Origin: Candidatus Omnitrophota bacterium
GTDB taxonomy: Bacteria > Omnitrophota > Gorgyraeia > Gygaellales > Profunditerraquicolaceae
Direction of reading: 5' to 3'
Assembly: GCA_016867175.1 (NCBI GenBank)
Contig: VGKF01000040.1
Coordinates: 1 to 7,247, forward strand
DNA: 7,247 nucleotides
Shown: piece after piece, positions 1 through 7,065 of the stretch
Layout: each line of letters opens with the position of its first letter
How positions within the stretch are numbered: the stretch's first letter is position 1
Notes under the pieces: generated by a model
Told to the model about the DNA's origin: nothing
What the model saw: the letters and a program-made list of their open reading frames with translations, nothing else
Databases searched by the model: none
Program-made: the position numbers and the translations under genes

Positions 1-218
1 GTATGTTTAAGGAGCAGTTTTTCACTGATGCGGTAGCCCCTGCCCAGAAGCTCAACTATCTGGGCGCAGCTAGATCCCTGGCAATAATAAAAAATAAAGG
101 CTGCGACAGGGTTAAGCCATATGAACTTACCGCCGCGATAAATGATTATCTCCTGGTCATTCTCCCAGCGCCAACTTAATCCGTCTTTTCTTTTGAATAC
201 TGATTTATCCTGGCTCAT
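1..218 (-). CDS. PqqD-like protein (RiPP recognition element), N-terminal part
   Basis: An uninterrupted frame from ATG at 218 runs off the left edge after 72 codons; PqqD proteins are usually about 90 residues, so most of it is visible. The hallmark is KFIWLNPVAAFIFYYCQG (31-48) followed by AQIVELL, which matches the PqqD family pattern of a beta strand, LNxxAAxI, CxG and an EIxxxL helix (family knowledge). A lead-in strand of WRWENDQEIIIYRGG fits the winged-helix beta hairpin. In known systems PqqD binds the leader of a precursor peptide and presents it to a radical SAM/SPASM enzyme. Here the ATG lies inside the stop of exactly such an enzyme (ATGA), so the pair is probably co-translated and works together. 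It could be a fusion or carry an extra domain beyond the window edge. Cys46 and Cys51 are visible, but no role is claimed for them. Confidence 0.8.
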   Translation of the reverse strand, partial: MSQDKSVFKRKDGLSWRWENDQEIIIYRGGKFIWLNPVAAFIFYYCQGSSCAQIVELLGRGYRISEKLLLKH

Positions 219-1276
219 AAGCTCAAGTTTCTATAAGTACCCTCTAGCTGTGCAGGAAGAATATACTCCCTGCGAAAATCCGGGTTATTCATAAGACAGC
301 CGCTGTATCCTTTACTAAAGATCGGGTGCCCAAACATAACACTGACTATTTCAGCTAAGCCCCTCTCTCTGATATTGCCGAAGCTTAAAGGCACAAAAGG
401 ACAGGGCTGCACTTCTCCGTGGCATGAAATATGAAAAAACTTCTTGTGCAGAGCTGCACAAAAGCGACTAGATTCTCCGGAAGAAGAATGCGTGGATTCT
501 AAATATACGAATCCAGGTTCCAGTAGTCCCGCTACCTGTACTTCATCTTGCGCGCTTAATCTACGCTCTTCTGCGTCAACCAGTCTGCCGCCAAGAGTAG
601 GATATATCATCCTTGCCGAAGCCACCCCGAGTGCCTTTACCAGCTCTATTATCCTTTTGATCTCGCCGCTATAGATCTTCTCTTTTGAAACATTAGCAAA
701 GATACTGCAGGATAGGCCTGCGCTGCGGCAGAGCTCTATGCCTTTTATTGCCTTGGCGAAGCAACCCTCTGCCTTAGATATCAAATCATGGCTCTCTTTA
801 CTGGAACCCTCTATCCTTATAAAGATATGATTTAATCCTGCAGTTTTAAGTTTTGCTACGGCCTGTCCCGATAACAATATGCCGTTAGTCTCCATCTCAA
901 CGAACAGGCCTTTTCCTGCCGCATAATTAATCAGCTGATAAATGTCCTCCTTAAGTAAAGGCTCTCCTCCGATAAAAGAGACTAATGTAAATAGCGAAGG
1001 GTAGTCGACAATCTGGTCTATTATCTTTTTTACTTCTGAAGAGGAAAGCTCCTGCCGGCCCTTATTTTCGTAACTTGCGCACCAGCAATAATCGCAGTCG
1101 CAGTGGCAGTTATAAGTCAGATTGATCATTACCTTCATAACGCCGTTATGAATACTCTGAAACGGAGATTTTAACGATGTTTTTATAAAGCGGCTTAAAT
1201 GATAATGAGATAAGCTATTGAATTTCTCCCTGTATCTTAAGAAGATATTTTTTATTTTGGAGATATTATCCTTCAT
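215..1276 (-). CDS. Radical SAM/SPASM domain protein, PqqE-like maturase type
   Basis: A 353-residue radical SAM protein. After a basic 46-residue leader of unclear role, the core begins with MINLTYNCHCDCDYCWC: C57, C61 and C64 are the CxxxCxxC ligands of the SAM-cleaving 4Fe-4S cluster, and C59 and C66 are additional cysteines inside and just after it. GGEP at 103-106 is the family's SAM-binding motif, followed by METNGILL and an IRIEGSSKESHD segment. The C-terminal part has C273, C285, C292 and C327 (RFC, SCHGEVQPCPF, SGCLMN), consistent with a short SPASM/twitch domain holding one auxiliary cluster rather than the two of full SPASM enzymes. Relatives include peptide-modifying enzymes such as PqqE and sactipeptide or quinohemoprotein maturases. 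Its stop overlaps the start of the PqqD-like gene as ATGA, the expected partner of such an enzyme. A paralog of it ends at the right edge of the window. The substrate is not identifiable. Confidence 0.9.
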   Translation of the reverse strand: MKDNISKIKNIFLRYREKFNSLSHYHLSRFIKTSLKSPFQSIHNGVMKVMINLTYNCHCDCDYCWCASYENKGRQELSSSEVKKIIDQIVDYPSLFTLVSFIGGEPLLKEDIYQLINYAAGKGLFVEMETNGILLSGQAVAKLKTAGLNHIFIRIEGSSKESHDLISKAEGCFAKAIKGIELCRSAGLSCSIFANVSKEKIYSGEIKRIIELVKALGVASARMIYPTLGGRLVDAEERRLSAQDEVQVAGLLEPGFVYLESTHSSSGESSRFCAALHKKFFHISCHGEVQPCPFVPLSFGNIRERGLAEIVSVMFGHPIFSKGYSGCLMNNPDFRREYILPAQLEGTYRNLSL

Positions 1277-1283
1277 ATCTATT

Positions 1284-2714
1284 CTATGCCATCGCTTTAA
1301 ACAGCGCCCTGATACGCATAGGTAAATTTGTGATCTCGGGGTTATTGACGAGTTGCCTGAAAATATACCCCGGACGCAGGTAAAAATCCCTGTACGCCTT
1401 CTTGCGGTATCTTTTTAAGATACCCGCAGTCAATCCCTCTGTTACAAACGAGAGCTTCTCCGTAAAACAGTAGAGGTGATAATAGCGGTAATCTACTTCC
1501 TTATTAAGTTTACCTTCTGATAATGCTGTTTTATATATCTCGGTACCCGGCAGAGGCTGGGCTATAAAGAATACCACACGGTCTAAGGGCAGCTTATTTG
1601 CAAAGGAGAGGGTATTGCGCACGCTTCTCTCGTCTTCTCCGGGCAGGCCCAGGATAAAAAACCCTAATGAGCGTATGCCCAGCATACTGGTCCACCTTAC
1701 CGCCCTCTCAATAGCCTCCAGGGTGACGTTTTTCTTGATCGCATCCAATATTCTCTGGTTACCGGATTCGATACCGTAATTGATCCTCCAGCAGCCTGCC
1801 TGCTTCATAGTCTTAAGGATATCCGGATTCACGCAGTCAGCCCTGGCCATACATGCCCAGGATATCCTGATATCTCTCGAGAGGAGCCCCTGACAGAACT
1901 CTTCTATGCGCTGTCGGCTAAGGGTGAAGAGATCATCTACGATGTTTATCTCGCGCACGCCGTAATCCTTAACCAGCATCTCTATCTCATCAAGGATATT
2001 ATTGATGCTGCGCATCCTCACCCTGTTGCCGAATACTGCGCGGTCGCAGAAGGTGCACTGGTAGGGGCAGCCGCGGCTGGTGATGATGGTGGCAAGAGGC
2101 AGGGATTTATAGTAAAGATAGGTATATTTACTGAGCGCAGGAAATAAATGTCGGGCCGGAAAAGGAAGGGTATCCAGGTCATCTATATACTCCCTGGGAG
2201 GGGTACAGACTATCTTTGGACCGTCACGCAAGACCAGTCCCTTTATATGACGGATATTCTCTCTATCCCCCTTAGAGATAGCATCGGCCAGTTCAACTAC
2301 AGTGCGCTCTCCTTCCCCTACGATACCATAGTCAAAGCAGGCCTCCTGCATGGTCTCTTCCGGAAGGGCGCTGACGTGTGTACCCCCGATAAATAATATG
2401 GGCCCGTCTTGGGCTTTTATCTGTTTGGCAAGCGAGATTGCAGCGCAGATATCAGGAGTAGAGCTGGTTAATCCTACGATACGTGGTTTGAAATCCAGAA
2501 GCCTCTTAATGACTTCATTGTTAGAGAGACGCTCTGCCTTGGCATCGATTACCTGCACCTCATATCCAGACTGCTCTAATACAGCAGCGATATAGGCAAG
2601 CCCTAAGGGCTGATAGACGTCGATTACGGCATTAAACCTACCCTCCCCCATGCCTAAATCATTAAGGAGGTTAATCAACAGGATTCTTATTTTATCGTGA
2701 GAGTTAAAAGGCAT
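1284..2714 (-). CDS. B12-binding radical SAM protein, paralog D
   Basis: A 476-residue paralog, last of the tandem array. The B12-binding domain (about 10-150) has QPLGLAYIAAVLE, GLTSSTPD, IGGTHVSALPEE and FDYGIVGEGE; the radical SAM core has SRGCPYQCTFC with C216, C220 and C223, then NIVDDLFTL, ISWACMARAD, NYGIESG, GLPGE and YRDFYLRPGYIFRQ. Odd point: the first strand reads ILLINLLNDLGMG where C has ILLINPPNDLGMG, so the two prolines usual after strand 1 in this family are lost. ATG at 2714 is chosen, 14 bases after C's stop, because the resulting N-terminus aligns with C; a TTG at 2735 would overlap the end of C by 7 bases and add seven residues. A weak GGAT lies a few bases before the ATG. 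Stop TAG is followed after 7 bases by the radical SAM/SPASM gene. Confidence 0.92.
   Translation of the reverse strand: MPFNSHDKIRILLINLLNDLGMGEGRFNAVIDVYQPLGLAYIAAVLEQSGYEVQVIDAKAERLSNNEVIKRLLDFKPRIVGLTSSTPDICAAISLAKQIKAQDGPILFIGGTHVSALPEETMQEACFDYGIVGEGERTVVELADAISKGDRENIRHIKGLVLRDGPKIVCTPPREYIDDLDTLPFPARHLFPALSKYTYLYYKSLPLATIITSRGCPYQCTFCDRAVFGNRVRMRSINNILDEIEMLVKDYGVREINIVDDLFTLSRQRIEEFCQGLLSRDIRISWACMARADCVNPDILKTMKQAGCWRINYGIESGNQRILDAIKKNVTLEAIERAVRWTSMLGIRSLGFFILGLPGEDERSVRNTLSFANKLPLDRVVFFIAQPLPGTEIYKTALSEGKLNKEVDYRYYHLYCFTEKLSFVTEGLTAGILKRYRKKAYRDFYLRPGYIFRQLVNNPEITNLPMRIRALFKAMA
1971..2093 (-). repeat. Homogenised radical SAM core block, copy in D
   Basis: Fourth copy of the 123-bp block; it carries the majority base at every variable position. 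Exact identity with C runs from 1954 to 2084 (131 bases). Confidence 0.9.
2284..2374 (-). repeat. 91-bp B12-domain block, copy in D
   Basis: Same block with two differences from A and B (T for C after CGGCCAG, and A for G after GATACC). Confidence 0.85.
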
Positions 2715-2728
2715 AGCTATATCCAAGC

Positions 2729-4162
2729 CTACCAAACTGCTTTTAAAAAAGCTTTTACGCGCGTAGGTAAATTAGCGATCTCGGGGTTATTGAGGAATTG
2801 CCTGAAAATATATCCCGGACGCAGGTAAAAATCCCTGTACGCCTTCTTGCGGTACTTCTCTAAAATATCTACGGTCAGGCCCTCTGTTACAAATGAAAGC
2901 TTACCCGGGAAACAGAAATTGTGATAATAGCGATAGTCTACCCCCCTGTTAAGCCTGCCCTGGGATAATAACATTCTATACATCTCTGAGCCGGGAAAGG
3001 GCTGGGTCATAAAAAAGACTACCCGGTCCAAAGGAAGCTTATTGGCGAATGTCAATGTATTAAGTACATCCTCCTCTTCTTCTCCGGGGAGGCCCAGGAT
3101 AAAGAACCCCAATGAGCGGATACCGACCCTTCTGGTAGCCTCAAGCGCTTTTTTGGCTTTTTCAATACCGGCATCTTTTTTAATCGCTTCCAGGCTTTTC
3201 TCGTTTCCTGATTCAATGCCATAGCCGATCATCCAGCAGCCTGCCTGTTTCATTATCTTGAGTATCTGCGGAGTGACAGAATCAACCCTGCTAAAACATG
3301 ACCAGGAGATCTTTAGTTTTCTTGAGAGCAGCTGCCGGCAGAACTCCTCCAAACGCTCTGAAGGCAAGGTGAATAGATCATCCGGGATGTTGATGCTACG
3401 CACGCCGTAATCCTTAACCAGCATCTCTATCTCATCAAGGATATTATTGATGCTGCGCATCCTCACCCTGTTGCCGAATACTGCGCGGTCGCAGAAGGTG
3501 CACTGGTAGGGGCAGCCGCGGCTGGTGATAATGGTGGCTAGCGGTAAAGATTTATAGTAAAGATAAGTATACTTACTCAGCGGAGGGAAAAGATGCCGCG
3601 CTGGAAATGGCAGAGTATCCAGATCCTGGATGTATTCTCGGGGAGGAGTACAAAGTATTTTTGAGCCGTCACGGAAAACAATGCCTTTTATCTGCGGGAG
3701 CTGCTGCAGGTTACCGGTAGAGATAGCTTGCGCCAACTCCACCACGGTGTTCTCTCCTTCTCCGATAATCCCATAATCAAAACAGCCCTCCTGCATTGTC
3801 TCTTCAGGCAAGGCGCTGACGTGCCTGCCTCCAATAAGTATTATATAATCTCCGCTTGCTTTTATCTGGCCGGCTAAAGAACGCGCAGAAGAAAAATCAG
3901 GGGTAGAGCTGGTTAATCCTACGATAAACGGCCTGAATTCCAAGATCCTGCGGATAATCTCGCTATTGGAGAGGTTTTCAACCTTAGAATCTACTACTCT
4001 TACCTCATAGCCGGCCCTCTCTAATACAGCAGCGATATAGGCAAGCCCCAGGGGCTGATAGATGTCGATTACGGCATTAAAGCTACCCTCACCCATACCC
4101 AAGTCATTAGGGGGGTTAATCAACAAGATCCTTCTTCTATCCGCTCTATTTTTAAAAACCAT
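2729..4162 (-). CDS. B12-binding radical SAM protein, paralog C
   Basis: A 477-residue paralog. The B12-binding domain (about 11-150) shows ILLINPPNDLGMGEGSFN, QPLGLAYIAAVLE, IGGRHVSALPEE and FDYGIIGEGE. The radical SAM core has SRGCPYQCTFC with C217, C221 and C224, followed by ISWSCFSRVD, GYGIESG, GLPGE (358-361 region) and YRDFYLRPGYIFRQ. Its closest relative differs by segment: D over the N-terminus (LGMGEG, GLTSSTPD) and C-terminus (YIFRQxxNNPEI), but A through the middle (SINIPDDLFT, KISWSCFSRVD), which fits gene conversion. ATG at 4162 is preferred: it starts 12 bases after B's stop and gives an N-terminus of the same length as D. A TTG at 4177, overlapping B's stop as TTGA, would add five residues and remains possible. 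No clear Shine-Dalgarno precedes either. Probably the same general chemistry as its neighbours, acting on the same pathway intermediate or a homologous site. Confidence 0.92.
   Translation of the reverse strand: MVFKNRADRRRILLINPPNDLGMGEGSFNAVIDIYQPLGLAYIAAVLERAGYEVRVVDSKVENLSNSEIIRRILEFRPFIVGLTSSTPDFSSARSLAGQIKASGDYIILIGGRHVSALPEETMQEGCFDYGIIGEGENTVVELAQAISTGNLQQLPQIKGIVFRDGSKILCTPPREYIQDLDTLPFPARHLFPPLSKYTYLYYKSLPLATIITSRGCPYQCTFCDRAVFGNRVRMRSINNILDEIEMLVKDYGVRSINIPDDLFTLPSERLEEFCRQLLSRKLKISWSCFSRVDSVTPQILKIMKQAGCWMIGYGIESGNEKSLEAIKKDAGIEKAKKALEATRRVGIRSLGFFILGLPGEEEEDVLNTLTFANKLPLDRVVFFMTQPFPGSEMYRMLLSQGRLNRGVDYRYYHNFCFPGKLSFVTEGLTVDILEKYRKKAYRDFYLRPGYIFRQFLNNPEIANLPTRVKAFLKAVW
3416..3538 (-). 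repeat. Homogenised radical SAM core block, copy in C
   Basis: Third copy of the 123-bp block, with one private synonymous difference at 3530. The near-identity with A extends leftwards in plus-strand coordinates to 3372, well beyond the block; with D it extends only to 3399. Confidence 0.9.
3812..3858 (-). repeat. 47-bp tract shared by C and B only, copy in C
   Basis: Identical to 5260-5306 in B; codes for the SGDYIILIGGRHVSA strand and loop of the B12-binding domain. The bases just beyond it in C diverge sharply from B, where B instead matches A and D. Confidence 0.8.
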
Positions 4163-4173
4163 AGTAATCTGTG

Positions 4174-5601
4174 TCAAAAAATAGTCTTAATAAGTGCGTT
4201 TATACGTCTCGGCAATACTTTAAATTCACGATAAGCAAGCAGGCGTTTGGTAACGTATCCCGGACGCAGGTAAAAATCCCTATACGCCTTCTTACGGTAA
4301 CTGCGCAACATGTCAAGGTTGATAGTATCGCAGACATAAGGGAGCTCTTGGGGAAAATAGTAGTCGTGGCAACTGCGGCATCCTGTGCCTCTTCTTAACT
4401 GCCCATTATCCGACAGGTTCTTGTAAAGCTCTGAGCCAGGCAAGGGAAGCAGTATGGCAACCACTATCCTATCCAGAGATAGCTTCTTTGCGAATGCCAG
4501 GGTATTACGTATACTTGTCAAATCTTCCCCGGGAAACCCCAGCATAAAAGAGGCTGCTGTGCAGATCCCCGCTTCTTTAGTCCAGCTGATCGCCTGCCTA
4601 ATGCTCTCAAGGGTGATGTTTTTCTTGCTTATATCAAGCATTCTTTGATCTCCTGATTCAACGCCGTAGTAGACCATCCAGCAGCCTGCTTCTTTCATGG
4701 TTTTGAGCATCTCTTTATTCACCGAATCACACCTCGCACTGCATACCCATGAGATCCCGAGCTTACGCTCTTTCAGCTGCCGGCAGAATTCCTCCACCCT
4801 CTCCAAAGACAAGGAGAAAATATCATCTATTATATTAATTTCGTTAATCCCGCACTCCCTAACCAGCATCTCTATCTCATCAAGGATATTGTTGATGCTG
4901 CGCATCCTCACCCTGTTGCCGAATACTGCGTGGTCGCAGAAGGTACACTGGTAGGGGCAGCCGCGGCTGGTGATGATAGTGGCAAGAGGCAGGGATTTAT
5001 TATAAAAAAGGTACGGATATTTTGCCAAAGGAGGAAATAGGTGGCGTGCGGGTAAAAGGAGGGTATCTAAATCTTCGATAAGCGGTCTGGGAGGAGTGCA
5101 GACTATTTTTCCTCCCTCCCGTAAAACCAGGCCTTTTATCTGGCGGATATTCTCTGCCTGTCCTTCGGAGAGTGCGTCGGCCAGCTCAACTACAGTGCGC
5201 TCTCCTTCCCCTACGATACCGTAGTCAAAGCAGGCCTCCTGCATGGTCTCTTCCGGAAGGGCGCTGACGTGCCTGCCTCCAATAAGTATTATATAATCTC
5301 CGCTTGATTTTATCTGGCTGGCTAAAGAAACGGCAGTATAGAAATCAGGCGTAGAAACGCTCAGGCCGATTATAGCGGGATTAAACCCTCTTATTCTATT
5401 TATGATCTCATCGATAGAAAGCGACTCAGACTTGGCATCGATTACCTGCACCTCATAGCCGGCCTTCTCTAATACCGCGGCGATATAGGCAAGGCCGAGA
5501 TTCTGGCAGTCATCAATAGCGCAATTAAATCCTTTTCTTCTAACTTCCAAGTCATTAGGAGGATAGATCAGGAGTATTCTTTTATTGGAAAGTACAGCCA
5601 T
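4174..5601 (-). CDS. B12-binding radical SAM protein, paralog B (divergent, Cys-rich)
   Basis: A 475-residue paralog with the same layout: B12-binding domain at about 8-145 (ILLIYPPND, LGLAYIAAVLE, IGGRHVSALPEE, GEGERTVVELAD), then radical SAM motif SRGCPYQCTFC with C215, C219 and C222, YYGVESG, GFPGE and YRDFYLRPGY near the end. It is visibly the most divergent of the four. CAIDDCQNLG replaces the VIDxxQPLG of the others. The residue two after the third cluster cysteine is His where the others have Arg (CDHAVF against CDRAVF). The motif DYRYYHxxCF is replaced by GCRSCHDYYF (C408, C411), and C424 is extra. These changes suggest a different substrate or an extra metal or thiol site, which is inference. 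ATG 5601 lies 33 bases after A's stop; the nearest upstream in-frame codon region holds a stop and there is no strong Shine-Dalgarno. Its TGA overlaps a possible TTG start of C. Confidence 0.92.
   Translation of the reverse strand: MAVLSNKRILLIYPPNDLEVRRKGFNCAIDDCQNLGLAYIAAVLEKAGYEVQVIDAKSESLSIDEIINRIRGFNPAIIGLSVSTPDFYTAVSLASQIKSSGDYIILIGGRHVSALPEETMQEACFDYGIVGEGERTVVELADALSEGQAENIRQIKGLVLREGGKIVCTPPRPLIEDLDTLLLPARHLFPPLAKYPYLFYNKSLPLATIITSRGCPYQCTFCDHAVFGNRVRMRSINNILDEIEMLVRECGINEINIIDDIFSLSLERVEEFCRQLKERKLGISWVCSARCDSVNKEMLKTMKEAGCWMVYYGVESGDQRMLDISKKNITLESIRQAISWTKEAGICTAASFMLGFPGEDLTSIRNTLAFAKKLSLDRIVVAILLPLPGSELYKNLSDNGQLRRGTGCRSCHDYYFPQELPYVCDTINLDMLRSYRKKAYRDFYLRPGYVTKRLLAYREFKVLPRRINALIKTIF
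4861..4983 (-). repeat. Homogenised radical SAM core block, copy in B
   Basis: Second copy of the 123-bp block. It has four private differences (4891, 4931, 4945, 4978); only 4931 changes the protein, giving His for Arg just after the cluster cysteines. The match with D continues to position 5000, past the block end, through AGGCAGGGATTTAT. Confidence 0.9.
5177..5267 (-). repeat. 91-bp B12-domain block, copy in B
   Basis: Identical to the block in A. The corresponding segment of C is clearly different at synonymous sites although the protein is similar. Confidence 0.85.
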
Positions 5602-5634
5602 AGGCCTATATTTTTATAATGAATGGGTTATTGC

Positions 5635-7065
5635 TCATGATACGGCTCTCAGAAAAAAGGCCATCCTCCTGGGAAATCCCTTAAATTCACGGTATTGAAA
5701 GATCCTTTTGAATATATACGCGGGAGACAAATAAAAATCCCGGTATGCCTTCCTGCGGTACCTTTTTAAGATATCCGCAGTCAACCCTTCCGCTATAAAA
5801 GAGAGCTTCTCCGGAAAACAGTAAAAATGATAATAGCGGTAGTCTATATCTTTTCTGAGCGTGCCCGACTGTAATGCTATCTTGTATATCTCAGAACCAG
5901 GAAGGGGCTGCAAGGTATTAAATATTACCCTGTATAAAGGCAGCTTCTTTGCAAATGAGAGGGTATTGCGCAGGGTCTCTTCGTTTTCACCCGGGACCCC
6001 CAGGATAAAAACGCCTAAAACTAAAATACCCGCTTCATGAGTCCATTTTATTGCCTTCTCCGTATCCTCAAGGGTGACATTCTTCTTTATCGCATTCAGT
6101 ATCCTCTGGCTTCCTGATTCGATGCCATAACATATCATCCAGCAGCCTGCTTCTTTCATGGTTTTGAGCATCTGCGGGGTAACCGTATCAACCCTGCTAA
6201 AACATGACCAGGAGATCTTTAGTTTTCTTGAGAGCAGCTGCCGGCAGAACTCCTCTATGCGCTCTGCAGTTATGGTAAATAGATCATCCGGGATGTTGAT
6301 GCTACGCACGCCGTAATCCTTAACCAGCATCTCTATCTCATCAAGGATATTATTGATGCTGCGCATCCTCACCCTGTTGCCGAATACCGCGCGGTCGCAG
6401 AAGGTGCACTGGTAGGGGCAGCCGCGGCTGGTGATGATGGTGGCAAGCAAAGAAGACTTGTAGTAGAAACCGGTATATTTATTTAGCGCAGGTAATAAAT
6501 GGCGGGCCGGAAAAGGGAGGGTATCCAGGTCATCTATATACTCCCTGGGAGGGGTACGCACTATCTTTGAGCCATCACGAAAAACCAATCCTTTTATCTG
6601 ACGGATATTCTCTCTATCGCCCTTTAAGATAGCATCGGCCAGCTCAACTACAGTGCGCTCTCCTTCCCCTACGATACCGTAGTCAAAGCAGGCCTCCTGC
6701 ATGGTCTCTTCCGGAAGGGCGCTGATATGAGCGCCCCCGATCATAATCGTATATTCGCCTGATGACTTTATCTGTCTGGCTAAAGAGCAGGCCACGGGAA
6801 AGTCAGGAGTAGAGACCCCTAAGCCTATGATAGCAGGATTATACTGCGCTACTCTGCCCGATATCTCCTTTGCGGATAATCCTTCTACCTTGGCGTCTAT
6901 TATCTTTACTTCATAACCTGAATTCTCTAATACCGCTGCAATATAACCCAGGCCCAGAGGCTGGAATACGTCAATCACGCGCTTAAATCTTTTCTCTCCT
7001 ACCCCTATCTCATCAGGAGAATAAATCAGCAATATTTTTGCTTTAGTTGAGCTAGGCGTAATCAT
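5635..7065 (-). CDS. B12-binding radical SAM protein, paralog A
   Basis: A 476-residue enzyme of the cobalamin-dependent radical SAM (BchE-like) superfamily. Residues 10-150 form a Rossmann-type B12-binding domain (ILLIYSPDE, PLGLGYIAAVLE, IGGAHISALPEE, FDYGIVGEGE), without the classical DxHxxG lower-ligand motif. The radical SAM domain follows, with SRGCPYQCTFC giving C216, C220 and C223 for the 4Fe-4S cluster that cleaves S-adenosylmethionine; then ISWSCFSRVD, CYGIESG (312-318), GVPGE (356-360) and a C-terminal YRDFYLSPAY. Family members perform radical methylations or ring-forming and rearrangement reactions; the substrate here is unknown. ATG at 7065 is chosen because it overlaps the upstream stop as ATGA and gives an N-terminus like those of B, C and D; an in-frame TTG at 7098 would add 11 residues that overlap the upstream gene and have no paralog counterpart. 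It shares long near-identical DNA tracts with C. Confidence 0.92.
   Translation of the reverse strand: MITPSSTKAKILLIYSPDEIGVGEKRFKRVIDVFQPLGLGYIAAVLENSGYEVKIIDAKVEGLSAKEISGRVAQYNPAIIGLGVSTPDFPVACSLARQIKSSGEYTIMIGGAHISALPEETMQEACFDYGIVGEGERTVVELADAILKGDRENIRQIKGLVFRDGSKIVRTPPREYIDDLDTLPFPARHLLPALNKYTGFYYKSSLLATIITSRGCPYQCTFCDRAVFGNRVRMRSINNILDEIEMLVKDYGVRSINIPDDLFTITAERIEEFCRQLLSRKLKISWSCFSRVDTVTPQMLKTMKEAGCWMICYGIESGSQRILNAIKKNVTLEDTEKAIKWTHEAGILVLGVFILGVPGENEETLRNTLSFAKKLPLYRVIFNTLQPLPGSEIYKIALQSGTLRKDIDYRYYHFYCFPEKLSFIAEGLTADILKRYRRKAYRDFYLSPAYIFKRIFQYREFKGFPRRMAFFLRAVS
6322..6444 (-). repeat. Homogenised radical SAM core block, copy in A
   Basis: One of four near-identical 123-bp copies, coding for 41 residues from ATIITSRG through the CxxxCxxC motif to DEIEMLV. 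This copy differs from the consensus at one base (6388, C for T on the plus strand), a synonymous change. Confidence 0.9.
6635..6725 (-). repeat. 91-bp B12-domain block, copy in A
   Basis: Codes for the end of the B12-binding domain (SALPEETMQEACFDYGIVGEGERTVVELAD region). It is identical base for base to 5177-5267 in B. Confidence 0.85.

Noticed and set aside
444..674. Plus-strand open frame of 76 codons within the SPASM gene
   Set aside because: It lies wholly opposite a well-supported radical SAM/SPASM gene and its translation has no recognisable domain; treated as a shadow.
1369..1409. 41-bp repeat near the C-terminal YRDFYLRPGY motif shared with C (2814-2854) and, with two mismatches, B (4259-4299), considered as a recombination or attachment site
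   Set aside because: It is in frame and codes for a conserved family motif; it fits the gene-conversion pattern and shows no inverted repeats or integrase context.
2148..2595. Two overlapping plus-strand open frames opposite paralog D
   Set aside because: Antisense to conserved coding sequence, not kept open in the matching positions of the other paralogs, and low-complexity translations.
4171..4954. Plus-strand open frames opposite paralog B
   Set aside because: Shadows of the minus-strand B12 radical SAM gene; no ribosome site or domain, and not shared with the paralogs.
1971..6444. The four 123-bp repeats considered as a CRISPR-like or mobile repeat
   Set aside because: They are about 1.45 kb apart, in frame, and code for the radical SAM cluster motif, so they are parts of paralogous genes.
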